A stretch of DNA of 63,028 nt from CAYPEK01 sp964409645 (GTDB lineage Bacteria; UBP15; UBA6099), in NCBI GenBank assembly GCA_964409645.1, contig CAYPEK010000011.1:1-63028 (forward strand). Reading direction: 5' to 3'. The notes under the pieces are model-generated. The model saw only the letters and a program-made list of their open reading frames with translations, did not search any database and was not told where the DNA came from. The first letter of the stretch is position 1. Every line of letters starts with the position of its first letter. The translations under genes and the position numbers were made by a program. Below, piece after piece: positions 36,417 to 44,426 of this stretch.

Positions 36417-37865
36417 ATGGGTCAGTTCTCATCGAAAATACGCACTTTGTTCATCGTGCCTCCTCAAACCACATTGCTGAACAGAGACTCGGCGGCCACT
36501 CAGGTGGTCCCGCTCGTCGGCATTTCGTCGATTATCGGAAACATTCAGGCCGAATTTCCGGAGATCGGCTTCCTCGACGCGTTTGCTGAAAAACTCTCCC
36601 TCGATCAGACTCTGAAACGAATCTCGGACTTCAAACCCGACGTGCTCGCATTCTCCTGCCTCACGATCCAGATCAATGACGCGGCCGATGTCGCCGGAGC
36701 GGTCAAGTCGAGCGGCGGAGCAATCACAGTCGTCGGCGGCCCGCACGCGAGCCGCAACCCGGTGGACACGCTGAAGGAGTTCCCTTGCTTTGATTTCACT
36801 ATCGCGGGAGAAGGCGAAGAGACGACGGCCGAACTCCTGCGCGCACTGCGGGACAACGGCGAAACATCCGATATTAAAGGACTCTATTCCCTGCGCGACG
36901 GCAAACCAGTTACAGGCGGCGGCCGCCCCTACATCGACAACCTCGACGCGCTCGCCCTCCCGGAATGGAAACACTTCAACTTCGACGCCTACTGCGCCAG
37001 CTTCCGCCTTAAATCAGCCGGCATCCGCGAGCTTTGCGTGTCGATCAACAGAGGCTGCCCGTTCAACTGCATCTTCTGCTCAAAAATTATGGGCGACCGC
37101 GTGAGAAAACGGTCGGTCTCGTCGGTGATCGGCGAGATACAGCGTGACATCCGCGATTTCGGCGCGCGGCAGATACTCTTCACGGACGAAACGTTCACAG
37201 TCGATCGCAACGGCGTGGCCGAGCTCTGCGAATCGATGATCCGCGAAGGTCTGAACAAACAAGTGTCTTGGATCGCGGACACGCGGCCGGACATGGTCGA
37301 TGAAGAGTTGATCGCGCTGATGAAAAAAGCGGGCTGCTTCTTCCTCTGCTTCGGCGCGGACAGCACTGACGACTCCGCCCTAAAGTACCTTAAGAAAAAT
37401 GCGCGCGCCGCCAACATCTACACAGCCGTGCGCATGTGCAGAAAACACGGCCTGCTGACTCAGGCGGCGTACATTCTCGGGCTGCCGACCGACACCGTGG
37501 AATCGGCGAAGCAAAACGCACGCAACGCGATTAAAGTGGACAGCGATTTCGCCACGTTCTCGATCCTCGTCCCGTATCCGGGAACAAAGGTAATGGAGAT
37601 GGCGGAAAAAGGAGAAGAAGGACTCGTTCTGCTGACAAAAGACTGGCGCCTTTACGGCAAACAACTCGGCTTCGCGATGGAAACAAAAACGCTCAATCGC
37701 AAAAAACTCGAAAGTCTCCAAAGAGCGGCATACTACAGATACTATCTCCGGCCGCGAAAGATCAGAAACGTATTCAAGATAGCGGACGTGAGAATGGTGT
37801 TCTTCTATTTCGTCTCCCACATGCTGAAGCTGCTCGGATATAAGCCCGGCGGCAAAACAGTGTAA
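36417..37865 (+). CDS. B12-binding radical SAM protein
   Basis: A 482-residue protein. The cobalamin-binding-like domain runs from KIRTLFIVPP through VVGGPHASRNP (105-115) and IAGEGEETT. The 4Fe-4S motif is NRGCPFNCIFC with C214/C218/C221, followed by FTDETFTVDRNGV and CFGADSTDDSAL, where the usual GVES is replaced by GADS. LGLPTDTVES provides the SAM loop, and the C-terminal YYRYYLRPRKIRNV is the variant of the tail motif found at 2987 and 34821. Start chosen from the promoter position and the domain boundary. Downstream, a cruciform repeat (37938-38059) separates it from the convergent propeller gene at 38028. Substrate unknown. Confidence 0.93.
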   Translation: MGQFSSKIRTLFIVPPQTTLLNRDSAATQVVPLVGISSIIGNIQAEFPEIGFLDAFAEKLSLDQTLKRISDFKPDVLAFSCLTIQINDAADVAGAVKSSGGAITVVGGPHASRNPVDTLKEFPCFDFTIAGEGEETTAELLRALRDNGETSDIKGLYSLRDGKPVTGGGRPYIDNLDALALPEWKHFNFDAYCASFRLKSAGIRELCVSINRGCPFNCIFCSKIMGDRVRKRSVSSVIGEIQRDIRDFGARQILFTDETFTVDRNGVAELCESMIREGLNKQVSWIADTRPDMVDEELIALMKKAGCFFLCFGADSTDDSALKYLKKNARAANIYTAVRMCRKHGLLTQAAYILGLPTDTVESAKQNARNAIKVDSDFATFSILVPYPGTKVMEMAEKGEEGLVLLTKDWRLYGKQLGFAMETKTLNRKKLESLQRAAYYRYYLRPRKIRNVFKIADVRMVFFYFVSHMLKLLGYKPGGKTV

Positions 37866-37937
37866 ATTTTTCTGAATAATCTATGTAACGGTACGCTTAT
37901 CTTTGCCTTCACCCTGTACTTTTCACCAGTGTAGGCA

Positions 37938-38059
37938 GAAATCGAAAAAAGGGATGAGATACAAGACGAATCGAGCGAGAACGAGGGCGCATACTGTTAC
38001 GTATGTAACCGAGTTCGAGTCGATGATTCAACGCAGTAGATCGCCCTTTCTTCGATTTC
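37938..38059. repeat. Cruciform-forming intergenic repeat element that invades a coding end
   Basis: The outer arms GAAATCGAAAAAAGGG (37938-37953) and CCCTTTCTTCGATTTC (38044-38059) pair over 16 bp with one mismatch. Inside are partly paired arms (GAATCGAGCGAGAAC against GTTCGAGTCGATGATTC) and a central hairpin with CATAC (37990-37994) and GTATG (38001-38005), which can alternatively pair as GTTAC/GTAAC. The layout resembles long palindromic intergenic repeats that I recall from various bacterial genomes, but I cannot verify homology here. Only one copy is present in this window. The right arm encodes the last nine residues and stop of the propeller gene 38028-39590. Confidence 0.7.
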
Positions 38060-39590
38060 CAGTGCCGTGCGCCATTTTCAAACGCGCTTCGAACACCCCA
38101 GCGCGCGACACCGCATACACCCTCTCGCCGTCGCGCGACACGGTGACGCCTCTCAGTCTCGTGCCGATTTTCTTCCGGTAAACAATCGTTCCGTCGCTTT
38201 CGCTTATCAGCATTAAATCACCGTTTAAATAATTTCCGGCTGCGAGCAGGCCGTACTCAGGCGAGCACGCTATATGCCGCATCCCCCGGCCGTACCTTCC
38301 GAATCTTTTAACCCCCATCGTCTTCAGGTTCACCCTGAAGATAAATCCGGTGTCGAAATCCGATACGAACAGATAGCGCCGCTTTTCGTTAAATGCCAGA
38401 TGCTGATACAGCGGCCCGAAACTCATGCCCAGTCCCGGCAACGCGGCCGCGCTCAACGTTCTAAGTCCGCCATTCTTGCCGATCCGCATCCGATACACAA
38501 CCCCCTCCGTTACCGTAAGAAACGTATCGTCCTCCAGCGGCACAATCTCCTCCGCCTGCCCCATCACAATCCGCCGCAGAACCTTCCCGCTCCCGTCCAC
38601 AACATACCACGGGAACGTCGCATAATCACTGTTGACGTAGTAAAGGTTCGATCCCGGATAGTGAGAAATACGGCATGGCTTCGGGACTCTCGCCGGAAGC
38701 CGGCGGCATTTTCCCCCGGGCCATTCGCCCCCGCACATCAGAATCCGGCCCGTGTTGTATTCGCCGATCAGCACATCATCTTTCGCGCAGTCGAACGCTA
38801 TCTGCTCCGCCGAACCGTCAATCTCATTATGCGCAACGGCCTCCGCATCGCCCCGCCGCCATTCCAGAACGCCCGGCGTATGAAACAGATTCGACACGAA
38901 CAGGCTTTTTCCGTCGCAACTCTCGCCGACGGCGTAGAAACCTCTCGGATACGGCGACTCCGAAATGCGTTTTTCAATCGGAGCGATGTGCCGGACGACA
39001 TCGTCGTCAACGACCTTGGCGGACAAGCGCGTCATCGGCGATAGATACCAGAACATCCCGTAAAGAAAGAAAAAATAAAGCGATATGAAAAACAACCGAA
39101 ATAGAAGACCAACCTTCGCTTTTAATTTTCTAACAAAAAAAGCCGCGATAACCGCTGCGGCCGCTAAAACATAAGCGGCCTCGCGCGGAACGTTTCTGTA
39201 GTACGAAAGAAGAAAAAACAGCGGGATCGCCCCGAGCGCTATCGCCGACACAGAACCGCCACCCGTCGCAAAAACGCAGAGCGCCGCCAGCGGCACAACG
39301 ACAATCAGCACCTTATATCCGAACATGTAGTAGAGTGTGAAAGCGCTTATCGCCGCATACGCGGCGGGCAGGAAGAGCAGCGAATATCCCGTCCACTTCA
39401 ACATCCCATGCGCGTTTCTCCGTCCGCTTCTTTTCAAAAGCGCTGCGAGCAGCAGGAACGCGGTGCCGGCGGCGCAACTCCCGAAATACAAATACCATAT
39501 CAGGTCGCGCGCATATCGTATCAGCAGAAACTGCCCGGCTAATACCGCCGCCGTGATAACTATTTTTATCGGGATGAAGACTTTGTTCAT
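38028..39590 (-). CDS. Membrane protein with C-terminal beta-propeller (paralogue family member 5)
   Basis: A 520-residue protein. About seven helices lie within residues 5-190, then a propeller: SLFVSNLFHTPGVLEWRRG, VLIGEYNTGRILMCGGEW, YLFVSDFDTGFIFRVNLKT, LLAAGNYLNGDLMLISESDG and VYAVSRAGVFEARLKMAHG. The final blades are close to those of the four sister genes. The last residues, NRRKGDLLR and the stop, are encoded by the right arm of the palindromic repeat at 37938-38059. The original C-terminus was therefore probably replaced when the repeat inserted, or the gene has adapted to end in it. The start is ATG 39590; the upstream ribosome-binding site is weak. Function unknown. Confidence 0.84.
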   Translation of the reverse strand: MNKVFIPIKIVITAAVLAGQFLLIRYARDLIWYLYFGSCAAGTAFLLLAALLKRSGRRNAHGMLKWTGYSLLFLPAAYAAISAFTLYYMFGYKVLIVVVPLAALCVFATGGGSVSAIALGAIPLFFLLSYYRNVPREAAYVLAAAAVIAAFFVRKLKAKVGLLFRLFFISLYFFFLYGMFWYLSPMTRLSAKVVDDDVVRHIAPIEKRISESPYPRGFYAVGESCDGKSLFVSNLFHTPGVLEWRRGDAEAVAHNEIDGSAEQIAFDCAKDDVLIGEYNTGRILMCGGEWPGGKCRRLPARVPKPCRISHYPGSNLYYVNSDYATFPWYVVDGSGKVLRRIVMGQAEEIVPLEDDTFLTVTEGVVYRMRIGKNGGLRTLSAAALPGLGMSFGPLYQHLAFNEKRRYLFVSDFDTGFIFRVNLKTMGVKRFGRYGRGMRHIACSPEYGLLAAGNYLNGDLMLISESDGTIVYRKKIGTRLRGVTVSRDGERVYAVSRAGVFEARLKMAHGTGNRRKGDLLR

Positions 39591-39702
39591 CAGCCGTGCA
39601 CGCTTTCAGCCGCGGGATTCCTTCTCGGAAGGATTTTCACAGTATGACCGACAAAACAATTCTATCACATACCCGCATAATATCAACGCGGCCTTCGGTT
39701 CC

Positions 39703-39734
39703 ATTAAGGATAATAATTGTGTAGAATCCTTAAT
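39703..39734. repeat. Perfect 9-bp inverted repeat upstream of the PQQ-propeller gene
   Basis: ATTAAGGAT (39703-39711) and ATCCTTAAT (39726-39734) are perfect inverted arms separated by 14 bases, ending 27 bases before the ATG at 39762. A -10-like TAATAAT overlaps the left arm and spacer. It could be an operator or an mRNA hairpin; without a T-run it is not an evident terminator. Confidence 0.4.
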
Positions 39735-39761
39735 AAACACAGCCGAGGGCGAGACGTCGCC

Positions 39762-40988
39762 ATGATTGCTAAAAAGAGAAAACGAACGCGCTCACGCATC
39801 CGGATAATCGCGCTTGTAATCGTCGCGCTCCTCGCCTTGCTCCACCGGACGAATATGAGGTTCTACCGCGCCGCGCACGAATCACTCCGCGCGGGCGACA
39901 CCGAAAAAGCGGTCGCTCTAATGCGCCGTGTGGTTGTCCAAGAACCGTTTTTTTATACGTCGCCCGGAAGGGACGGCCGCGCCGATCTCGTTCGCGGCAT
40001 CCGCGAGTCGGCCCACGTCTGGAAAACACGGCATAAATGGACGGTGCGCACCGGCGACGACGTGAAATCGTTCGCCGCTTACGCATCAGGCTCGGTCTAT
40101 ATCGGCAGCAACGATCGCAACCTTTACAAAATCGACGCCGAATCGGGAAAAGTAGTCTGGAAATTCTACACCGACGGAGAGATCGAGACGCAGCCGCTTA
40201 TCGTCGGCGGCACGGTGTATGTCGCGTCGCACCCCGGAATGTTCGCCGTTGATGCAGACACCGGGAAGAAACTCTGGTTCCACAAAATGGCTTGGGCGGA
40301 ATCTTCGCCCGCCTACTATCCTGACGGCGGCCTCGTCATCGCCGGTTCGAACGACAGGCGTGTTTTCGCATTCAACGCGAAAACCGGCAAAACCGCGTGG
40401 ATGTTCAAAACGAGCTCGCCGGTTGAGTCGTGGCCGACAATAGACGGCAGTCGCGTGTTCGTCGGCAGCAACGGCGGCGACGTGTACGCCATAGACGCCG
40501 GGACAGGGAAACAGATATGGCGTTTCGCCGGCGACGGCACAATAGAAGGAAAAATTCTGTTCAACGGCGGGCGCGTTTACGCCGGATCCAAGCGGCGTCA
40601 CATATACTGCCTGAACGCAGCCGACGGGCGGCTTGTGTGGAAGAAAGACATGCGTGGACGGATCGAGGAATCTGTCGGCGAATCGGAGAACATGGTGCTT
40701 TTCGGCGACCACAAGGGCGACATCGTCGCTCTGGACCCGGCCACGGGAAAAACAAGGTGGAAGTTCAGCGGCGCGGGCTGGATCGAGGCCCCCATCACCG
40801 TTTACAGAGGCGTCGTCTATGCGGGCTGCCACTACGGATTTCTTTATGCGATCGACGCCCGCAACGGCAAACTCATCTGGCGCTTTCTCACCGGCTGGGA
40901 CATCGACGAATCCGGCCCATTCGCATTCGACAATACAGTCGTCATCGGCAGTCTCGACGACTCCATTTACGCATTTAAAATCCGTTGA
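39762..40988 (+). CDS. Single-pass membrane protein with PQQ-type beta-propeller repeats
   Basis: A 408-residue protein. A basic N-terminus and one helix (about 15-27, IIALVIVALLALL) are followed by a short TPR-like helix pair (SLRAGDTEKAVALMRRVV). An eight-bladed-type PQQ/BamB-like propeller fills the rest. The repeat recurs about every 40 residues: VYIGSNDRNLYKIDAESGKV, VYVASHPGMFAVDADTGKK, VFVGSNGGDVYAIDAGTGKQ, VYAGSKRRHIYCLNAADGRL, and so on, each ending in W-x-F. Such proteins usually act as scaffolds (BamB) rather than binding PQQ. ATG 39762 is preferred over an upstream frame at 39717. It is next to the YVTN-type propeller gene 38028 but is a different propeller class, so proximity may mean shared function at the envelope. 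Converges with 40997, eight bases apart. Confidence 0.88.
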   Translation: MIAKKRKRTRSRIRIIALVIVALLALLHRTNMRFYRAAHESLRAGDTEKAVALMRRVVVQEPFFYTSPGRDGRADLVRGIRESAHVWKTRHKWTVRTGDDVKSFAAYASGSVYIGSNDRNLYKIDAESGKVVWKFYTDGEIETQPLIVGGTVYVASHPGMFAVDADTGKKLWFHKMAWAESSPAYYPDGGLVIAGSNDRRVFAFNAKTGKTAWMFKTSSPVESWPTIDGSRVFVGSNGGDVYAIDAGTGKQIWRFAGDGTIEGKILFNGGRVYAGSKRRHIYCLNAADGRLVWKKDMRGRIEESVGESENMVLFGDHKGDIVALDPATGKTRWKFSGAGWIEAPITVYRGVVYAGCHYGFLYAIDARNGKLIWRFLTGWDIDESGPFAFDNTVVIGSLDDSIYAFKIR

Positions 40989-40996
40989 AAATTGTA

Positions 40997-42145
40997 TCAG
41001 TATCTGTTTGCTTTTATTTCTTCGAGCGTGTCGAACAGCGCCTTGATATTCTCATCCGGCGCGTCCACCTGCAGGGCGTGATTCGTCGCGAGGATGTAGC
41101 CGCCGCCCGGAGCGCCGATACTCACGCTCTCGAGGATCGACTCGCGCACCTCCGCCGGGGTCTTCCCGCCGAGCGTCTGCGAATCGATCCCGGTCGCGAA
41201 ACAAATCCTGTCGCCGAACTCCGCCTTCGCCGTCCTGAAATCGTTCCCCGCCGCGGGCTGAAACGACTGGATGATGTCCACGCCGGCATCCACAATCCCG
41301 CCGAGCAGCGGCTGCACATACCCGCATGAGTGAAGCATCACGACACCGCCGCGGCGATGCACCTCTTCGCACTGCCTCTTCAGACACGGGAACGAAAATT
41401 CCTCCCACATTCGCTTCGAGATCAGCATCCGTTTCTGAGCGCCGTAGTCGTCGAGAATCGTTATAATATCCGCCCCCGCCTGCATGATGCCTTTTGTCAA
41501 CTCAATCGTGTGCAGAAGAAATTTTTCAAAGAATCGCTTTATCACATCCGGATACAGCGCCATCCACATGTACAGATTTTCCATCCCCATGAACCACTGC
41601 GAAACATCCTGAATCCCCGGCACGTCCACAGCCACCGCAAGCCCCGGATGCGTCTTCTTGAACAGCTTTATTCCTTCGTATAGGCCGCGGTTCGACAGAT
41701 GCGGGAATTTGTACCGGTCGAGTTCCTCCGGCGTCGCGCACGGAACCTTTGAAACTTCGAGATAAAGCCCCATCATGCTCCGCTCCACACCATAGACGTC
41801 CTTCGCCACAATTTTTCCGTTGTCAAGCCGCACCGCTTTAATGTAAGTCAGCGGATCGAACCACGAGAACTCTACAATGTCCGTGCCGAGCTGCGACAGA
41901 TAATCCACCGCGCAGAGATACGTCAGAAACGGCGTCGCGCCGCGCGCCTGCCCCTCCGGAAGAGCGTTCTTCACGTTTTCAATTCCGTCGAATAAGAACC
42001 TCACCGCCGGGTTAGACGGCCTGACCGCCCCCTGCGACATTTTAAGCATCGCGTGTGGTTCGACCCACAGCATTACCGGCAGCCTGTCCACCGGCTCATG
42101 CCTCGCCGCAGCCAACACGCGTTCCCTCGACGTCATTTTATTCAT
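40997..42145 (-). CDS. UROD-family corrinoid methyltransferase-like protein (MtaA/MtbA type)
   Basis: A 382-residue member of the uroporphyrinogen decarboxylase superfamily. The start TSRERVLAAARHEPVDRLP is the usual opening of the methyltransferase branch. VVMLHSCGYVQPLLGGIVDAG carries the His-x-Cys pair that binds zinc for thiol activation in MtaA/MtbA, and the C-terminal GGGYILATNHALQVDAP completes the zinc site. True uroporphyrinogen decarboxylases lack the HxC site. Such enzymes move methyl groups between a corrinoid protein and a thiol or tetrahydrofolate-type acceptor. ATG 42145 has GGAG seven bases upstream. A DUF2505-like gene precedes it in the same direction and a corrinoid protein gene is divergent at 42901, so all three probably form one methyl-transfer system. 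Confidence 0.87.
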   Translation of the reverse strand: MNKMTSRERVLAAARHEPVDRLPVMLWVEPHAMLKMSQGAVRPSNPAVRFLFDGIENVKNALPEGQARGATPFLTYLCAVDYLSQLGTDIVEFSWFDPLTYIKAVRLDNGKIVAKDVYGVERSMMGLYLEVSKVPCATPEELDRYKFPHLSNRGLYEGIKLFKKTHPGLAVAVDVPGIQDVSQWFMGMENLYMWMALYPDVIKRFFEKFLLHTIELTKGIMQAGADIITILDDYGAQKRMLISKRMWEEFSFPCLKRQCEEVHRRGGVVMLHSCGYVQPLLGGIVDAGVDIIQSFQPAAGNDFRTAKAEFGDRICFATGIDSQTLGGKTPAEVRESILESVSIGAPGGGYILATNHALQVDAPDENIKALFDTLEEIKANRY

Positions 42146-42200
42146 CGCATCGCTCCGTCCGTTCCGCCGCCACCGTGCGGCCACAACTTTTTATATCGTT

Positions 42201-42704
42201 TTACGACTGTTTTATTCTGTCGATCGTCTTCAGCACCAGTTCATGCTCCTGCTGCTCGTTCTTCTTGAGCAGATCCACAATCACATTCTCGGCGAGCGAC
42301 GCGATCAGCGGAAGCTTCACAACAATCTCCACCTCGAAATCGCGAGCATATTTTCCCTGCCCTGCGCTCGAAAAAATCGTCCGCCCCGTGCAGTCCACCT
42401 TCCCCTTCAGGATTATAGGCTCGATGCGGAACGTGAGCGTTTTCGTCGCCCGGACCCACTTCGCGTGTTGATACCACGTGAGCGCTTTCGGCGGTATCAC
42501 CGCCCTGAGCGCCGGAGGAAGCTGCGCGTGCGCGCACCACTCCTCGACGTCGTTCCTGATTGCGCCGTCATCCTCCCTCTTGACCCTCTTGAATGTCGTT
42601 ACGTTTTCGAGATTCGTCAGGTCGTACCCAAGTTCCTTTTCGATGAAGAATTCCACCGCTTTCTCCACATCGCAATCGTATTGCCTCACCTTTTTGAACT
42701 TCAT
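42201..42704 (-). CDS. DUF2505-like (SRPBCC-fold) protein
   Basis: A 167-residue protein beginning MKFKKVRQYDCDVEKAVEFF, with later segments TKTLTFRIEPIILKGKVDC and YARDFEVEIVVKLPLIASLAEN. This resembles DUF2505 proteins, which are predicted to have the START/SRPBCC lipid- or ligand-binding fold. The C-terminus is a helix rich in E, Q and K (LLKKNEQQEHELVLKTIDRI). ATG 42704 is set by a strong GGGGG/ATTGG ribosome-binding region; an earlier in-frame start at 42797 is not supported. It precedes the UROD-type methyltransferase by 55 bases. A role in binding a hydrophobic ligand is possible, but the family has no established function. The assignment is by memory of the pattern only. Confidence 0.7.
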   Translation of the reverse strand: MKFKKVRQYDCDVEKAVEFFIEKELGYDLTNLENVTTFKRVKREDDGAIRNDVEEWCAHAQLPPALRAVIPPKALTWYQHAKWVRATKTLTFRIEPIILKGKVDCTGRTIFSSAGQGKYARDFEVEIVVKLPLIASLAENVIVDLLKKNEQQEHELVLKTIDRIKQS

Positions 42705-42900
42705 TTGCCAATCCCCCAGAAGTGTTGAACTCGTCCGCGGGAAGCCTGTCTGACTGACCTTCGCGCGAACACATCGTTTTATAGTAACATTTAACATAAC
42801 CGAAGTGAAGCGATCCCGCTATAGACAATCCGGCGTCTTATATGTCAATATCATTACGGGCCGTTTACCGTGCTGCTTTTGAAACTTCTGGAGGTGCGCC

Positions 42901-43539
42901 ATGGACGAACGCTTCGGGCAGTTGAAAGAAAAAGTCATTTACGGAGACATGGAATCCGCCGAACAACTCGTGTCGGAACTTCTCGCCGCCGGAGAGGACG
43001 CGAAAAAGATCGTGGACGAAAGCCTGATACCGGCCATGGACGTTGTGGGCGTGAAATTTCAGGAGTTCGAGTTCTTCATTCCGGAGCTGCTGGTGGCCGC
43101 GCGCGCGATGGACGCTTGCCTCAAACTGGTGAAACCGAAGCTCGAAGGCTCGTCGGCGAAGCCGGTCGGCGTCGTCGTAATCGGTACCGTGAAAGGCGAC
43201 CTTCACGACATCGGCAAGAACATCGTGAGCGCGATGCTGAAAGGCGCAGGATTCGAGATCATCGACGTCGGCGTGGATGTCGAAGCGGCGAAATTCGTCG
43301 ATGCGGCGGAGAAGAGCGAAGCCGATATCATTGCTCTGTCCGCGCTTCTGACGACAACAATGCTCGAAATGCGCGGAATCGTGGACAAGCTGAAATCAAA
43401 AGGACTGCACGGAAAGGTAAAAGTCATGGTGGGCGGCGCTCCGCTGACTCAGGAGTTCGCGAACAAGATCGGCGCGGACGCATACTCGCAGGACGCCACC
43501 GGCGCGGTCAAAAAAGCGCGCGAACTGATGAGCGCGTAA
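42901..43539 (+). CDS. Corrinoid protein of a methyltransferase system (MtaC/MtbC-like)
   Basis: A 212-residue two-domain protein. The N-terminal helical cap (1-85) includes SLIPAMDVVGVKFQEFEFFIPELL. The C-terminal Rossmann domain has the base-off cobalamin motif DLHDIG with D100, H102 and G105, then GAGFEIIDVGVDV, ALLTTTMLEM and VKVMVGGAPLT. H102 is the lower axial cobalt ligand. These proteins carry the methyl group between a substrate-specific MtxB enzyme and a second methyltransferase. ATG 42901 has GGAGGTG at ideal spacing. The UROD-type partner is on the other strand at 40997. No MtaB-, MtbB- or MtmB-like gene is in the window, so the methyl donor is unknown. Methanol, methoxylated aromatics or methylamines are all possible. 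Confidence 0.93.
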   Translation: MDERFGQLKEKVIYGDMESAEQLVSELLAAGEDAKKIVDESLIPAMDVVGVKFQEFEFFIPELLVAARAMDACLKLVKPKLEGSSAKPVGVVVIGTVKGDLHDIGKNIVSAMLKGAGFEIIDVGVDVEAAKFVDAAEKSEADIIALSALLTTTMLEMRGIVDKLKSKGLHGKVKVMVGGAPLTQEFANKIGADAYSQDATGAVKKARELMSA

Positions 43540-43597
43540 AAACCTTTTCGAATTTTCAAGCTGAATTGTGACAGGAATATCGGGCGGCTATGCCGTG

Positions 43598-43966
43598 TCA
43601 GAATACGTGCGTGCCGTCGCCTTCGCGGTGCCCCGATATGCGGTGATACGGCGAGGGGCGCAACACGTACGACGTCTGATCAACCGGACACGTGGGAATT
43701 CCATCCGGAAAATACGCTGCGTTCGTCTTGATGTCGCTCAGATCGTCGAGCGGCCATGTTGCTTCGAGATAATAGTAACCTTCCACCTGCTTATTGAGAA
43801 TCGCGCGGTTCATCTCGCACGACTGCACTTTCGCTCTCATTGTCGATATGAAAAAGCGCGGAATAACTATCGCGGCAAGAATGCTGATCAGCAAGACAAC
43901 CATCATCACTTCCAGCATTGTGAAACCTTTGTTTCTTCCGTTCTCGAAATTTGTGCTTTGCTTCAT
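43598..43966 (-). CDS. Type IV pilin / pseudopilin-like protein
   Basis: A 122-residue protein with a class III prepilin signal. NKGFTMLEVMMVVLLISIL is cut after G14, leaving F15 as the methylated N-terminus and E19 as the conserved Glu at position +5. The hydrophobic helix is about 20 residues, followed by a small globular domain with a likely disulfide (C39-type and C-P-V-D near residue 92) and a SGHREGDG tail. That size fits a minor pilin or a pseudopilin of a type II secretion or competence system. No assembly ATPase or prepilin peptidase is nearby, so it must use machinery encoded elsewhere. ATG 43966 has AAGAGG about ten bases upstream; an in-frame TTG at 43975 is a weaker start. Confidence 0.88.
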   Translation of the reverse strand: MKQSTNFENGRNKGFTMLEVMMVVLLISILAAIVIPRFFISTMRAKVQSCEMNRAILNKQVEGYYYLEATWPLDDLSDIKTNAAYFPDGIPTCPVDQTSYVLRPSPYHRISGHREGDGTHVF

Positions 43967-44426
43967 TAGCCGCAACCTCTTGTCAACTTCAATTGTTTAA
44001 ATTTAAATCATTCGCATTTTAAAAACAACAAAAATCAACATTTTTATATTATTATGTCTAATTTGTCTTGGGTTACAGATTTAGAATGCCAATAAACCCA
44101 CAAAAAACAATTATTTCAAGCCTTTTTTTAACATTTTTCTCTCAAAAAAAAGCGGTGTTTTTATTCCATTCGACAAAACAACAATACACATTCCATGATA
44201 TCAATTCTTCTCCGCCCGGCATTCTTTTAAATACATTTAAATACAACGTCGAAAGGCCGCCACACTTGCATGTTCTCCCACCCTGTTATATTAAATCAGT
44301 TGTATTCATCAGCATCTGGCCGTTGAAAGGCTATTACAGATAGGAAATTTACAATAAAATATTTGCACACAACACCAACGGCTGGCGCCGGCAGGCAAAC
44401 CGACCCGGCGCTGCAGGAGACACAAC
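43967..44426. other. AT-rich intergenic region, 460 bases
   Basis: This stretch is clearly more AT-rich than its surroundings and separates the pilin-like gene from rhamnulokinase. It must hold the promoters of both divergent genes. For the pilin gene a weak TTGTTT-17-TAAATT pair can be drawn on the minus strand; for rhaB I see no strong hexamers, although the gene has a good AGGAG ribosome-binding site. The open frames here are short and AT-rich with no family resemblance, so I call no gene. A paralogue-regulated sugar operator could be present but none is recognisable. Confidence 0.55.

Noticed and set aside
38011..38020. GTTCGAGT resembling a tRNA T-loop
   Set aside because: No acceptor, D or anticodon arms can be drawn around it; it belongs to the palindromic repeat.
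44068..44343. 91-codon frame in the AT-rich intergenic region before rhaB
   Set aside because: No ribosome-binding site, no family resemblance, and composition typical of non-coding AT-rich DNA.
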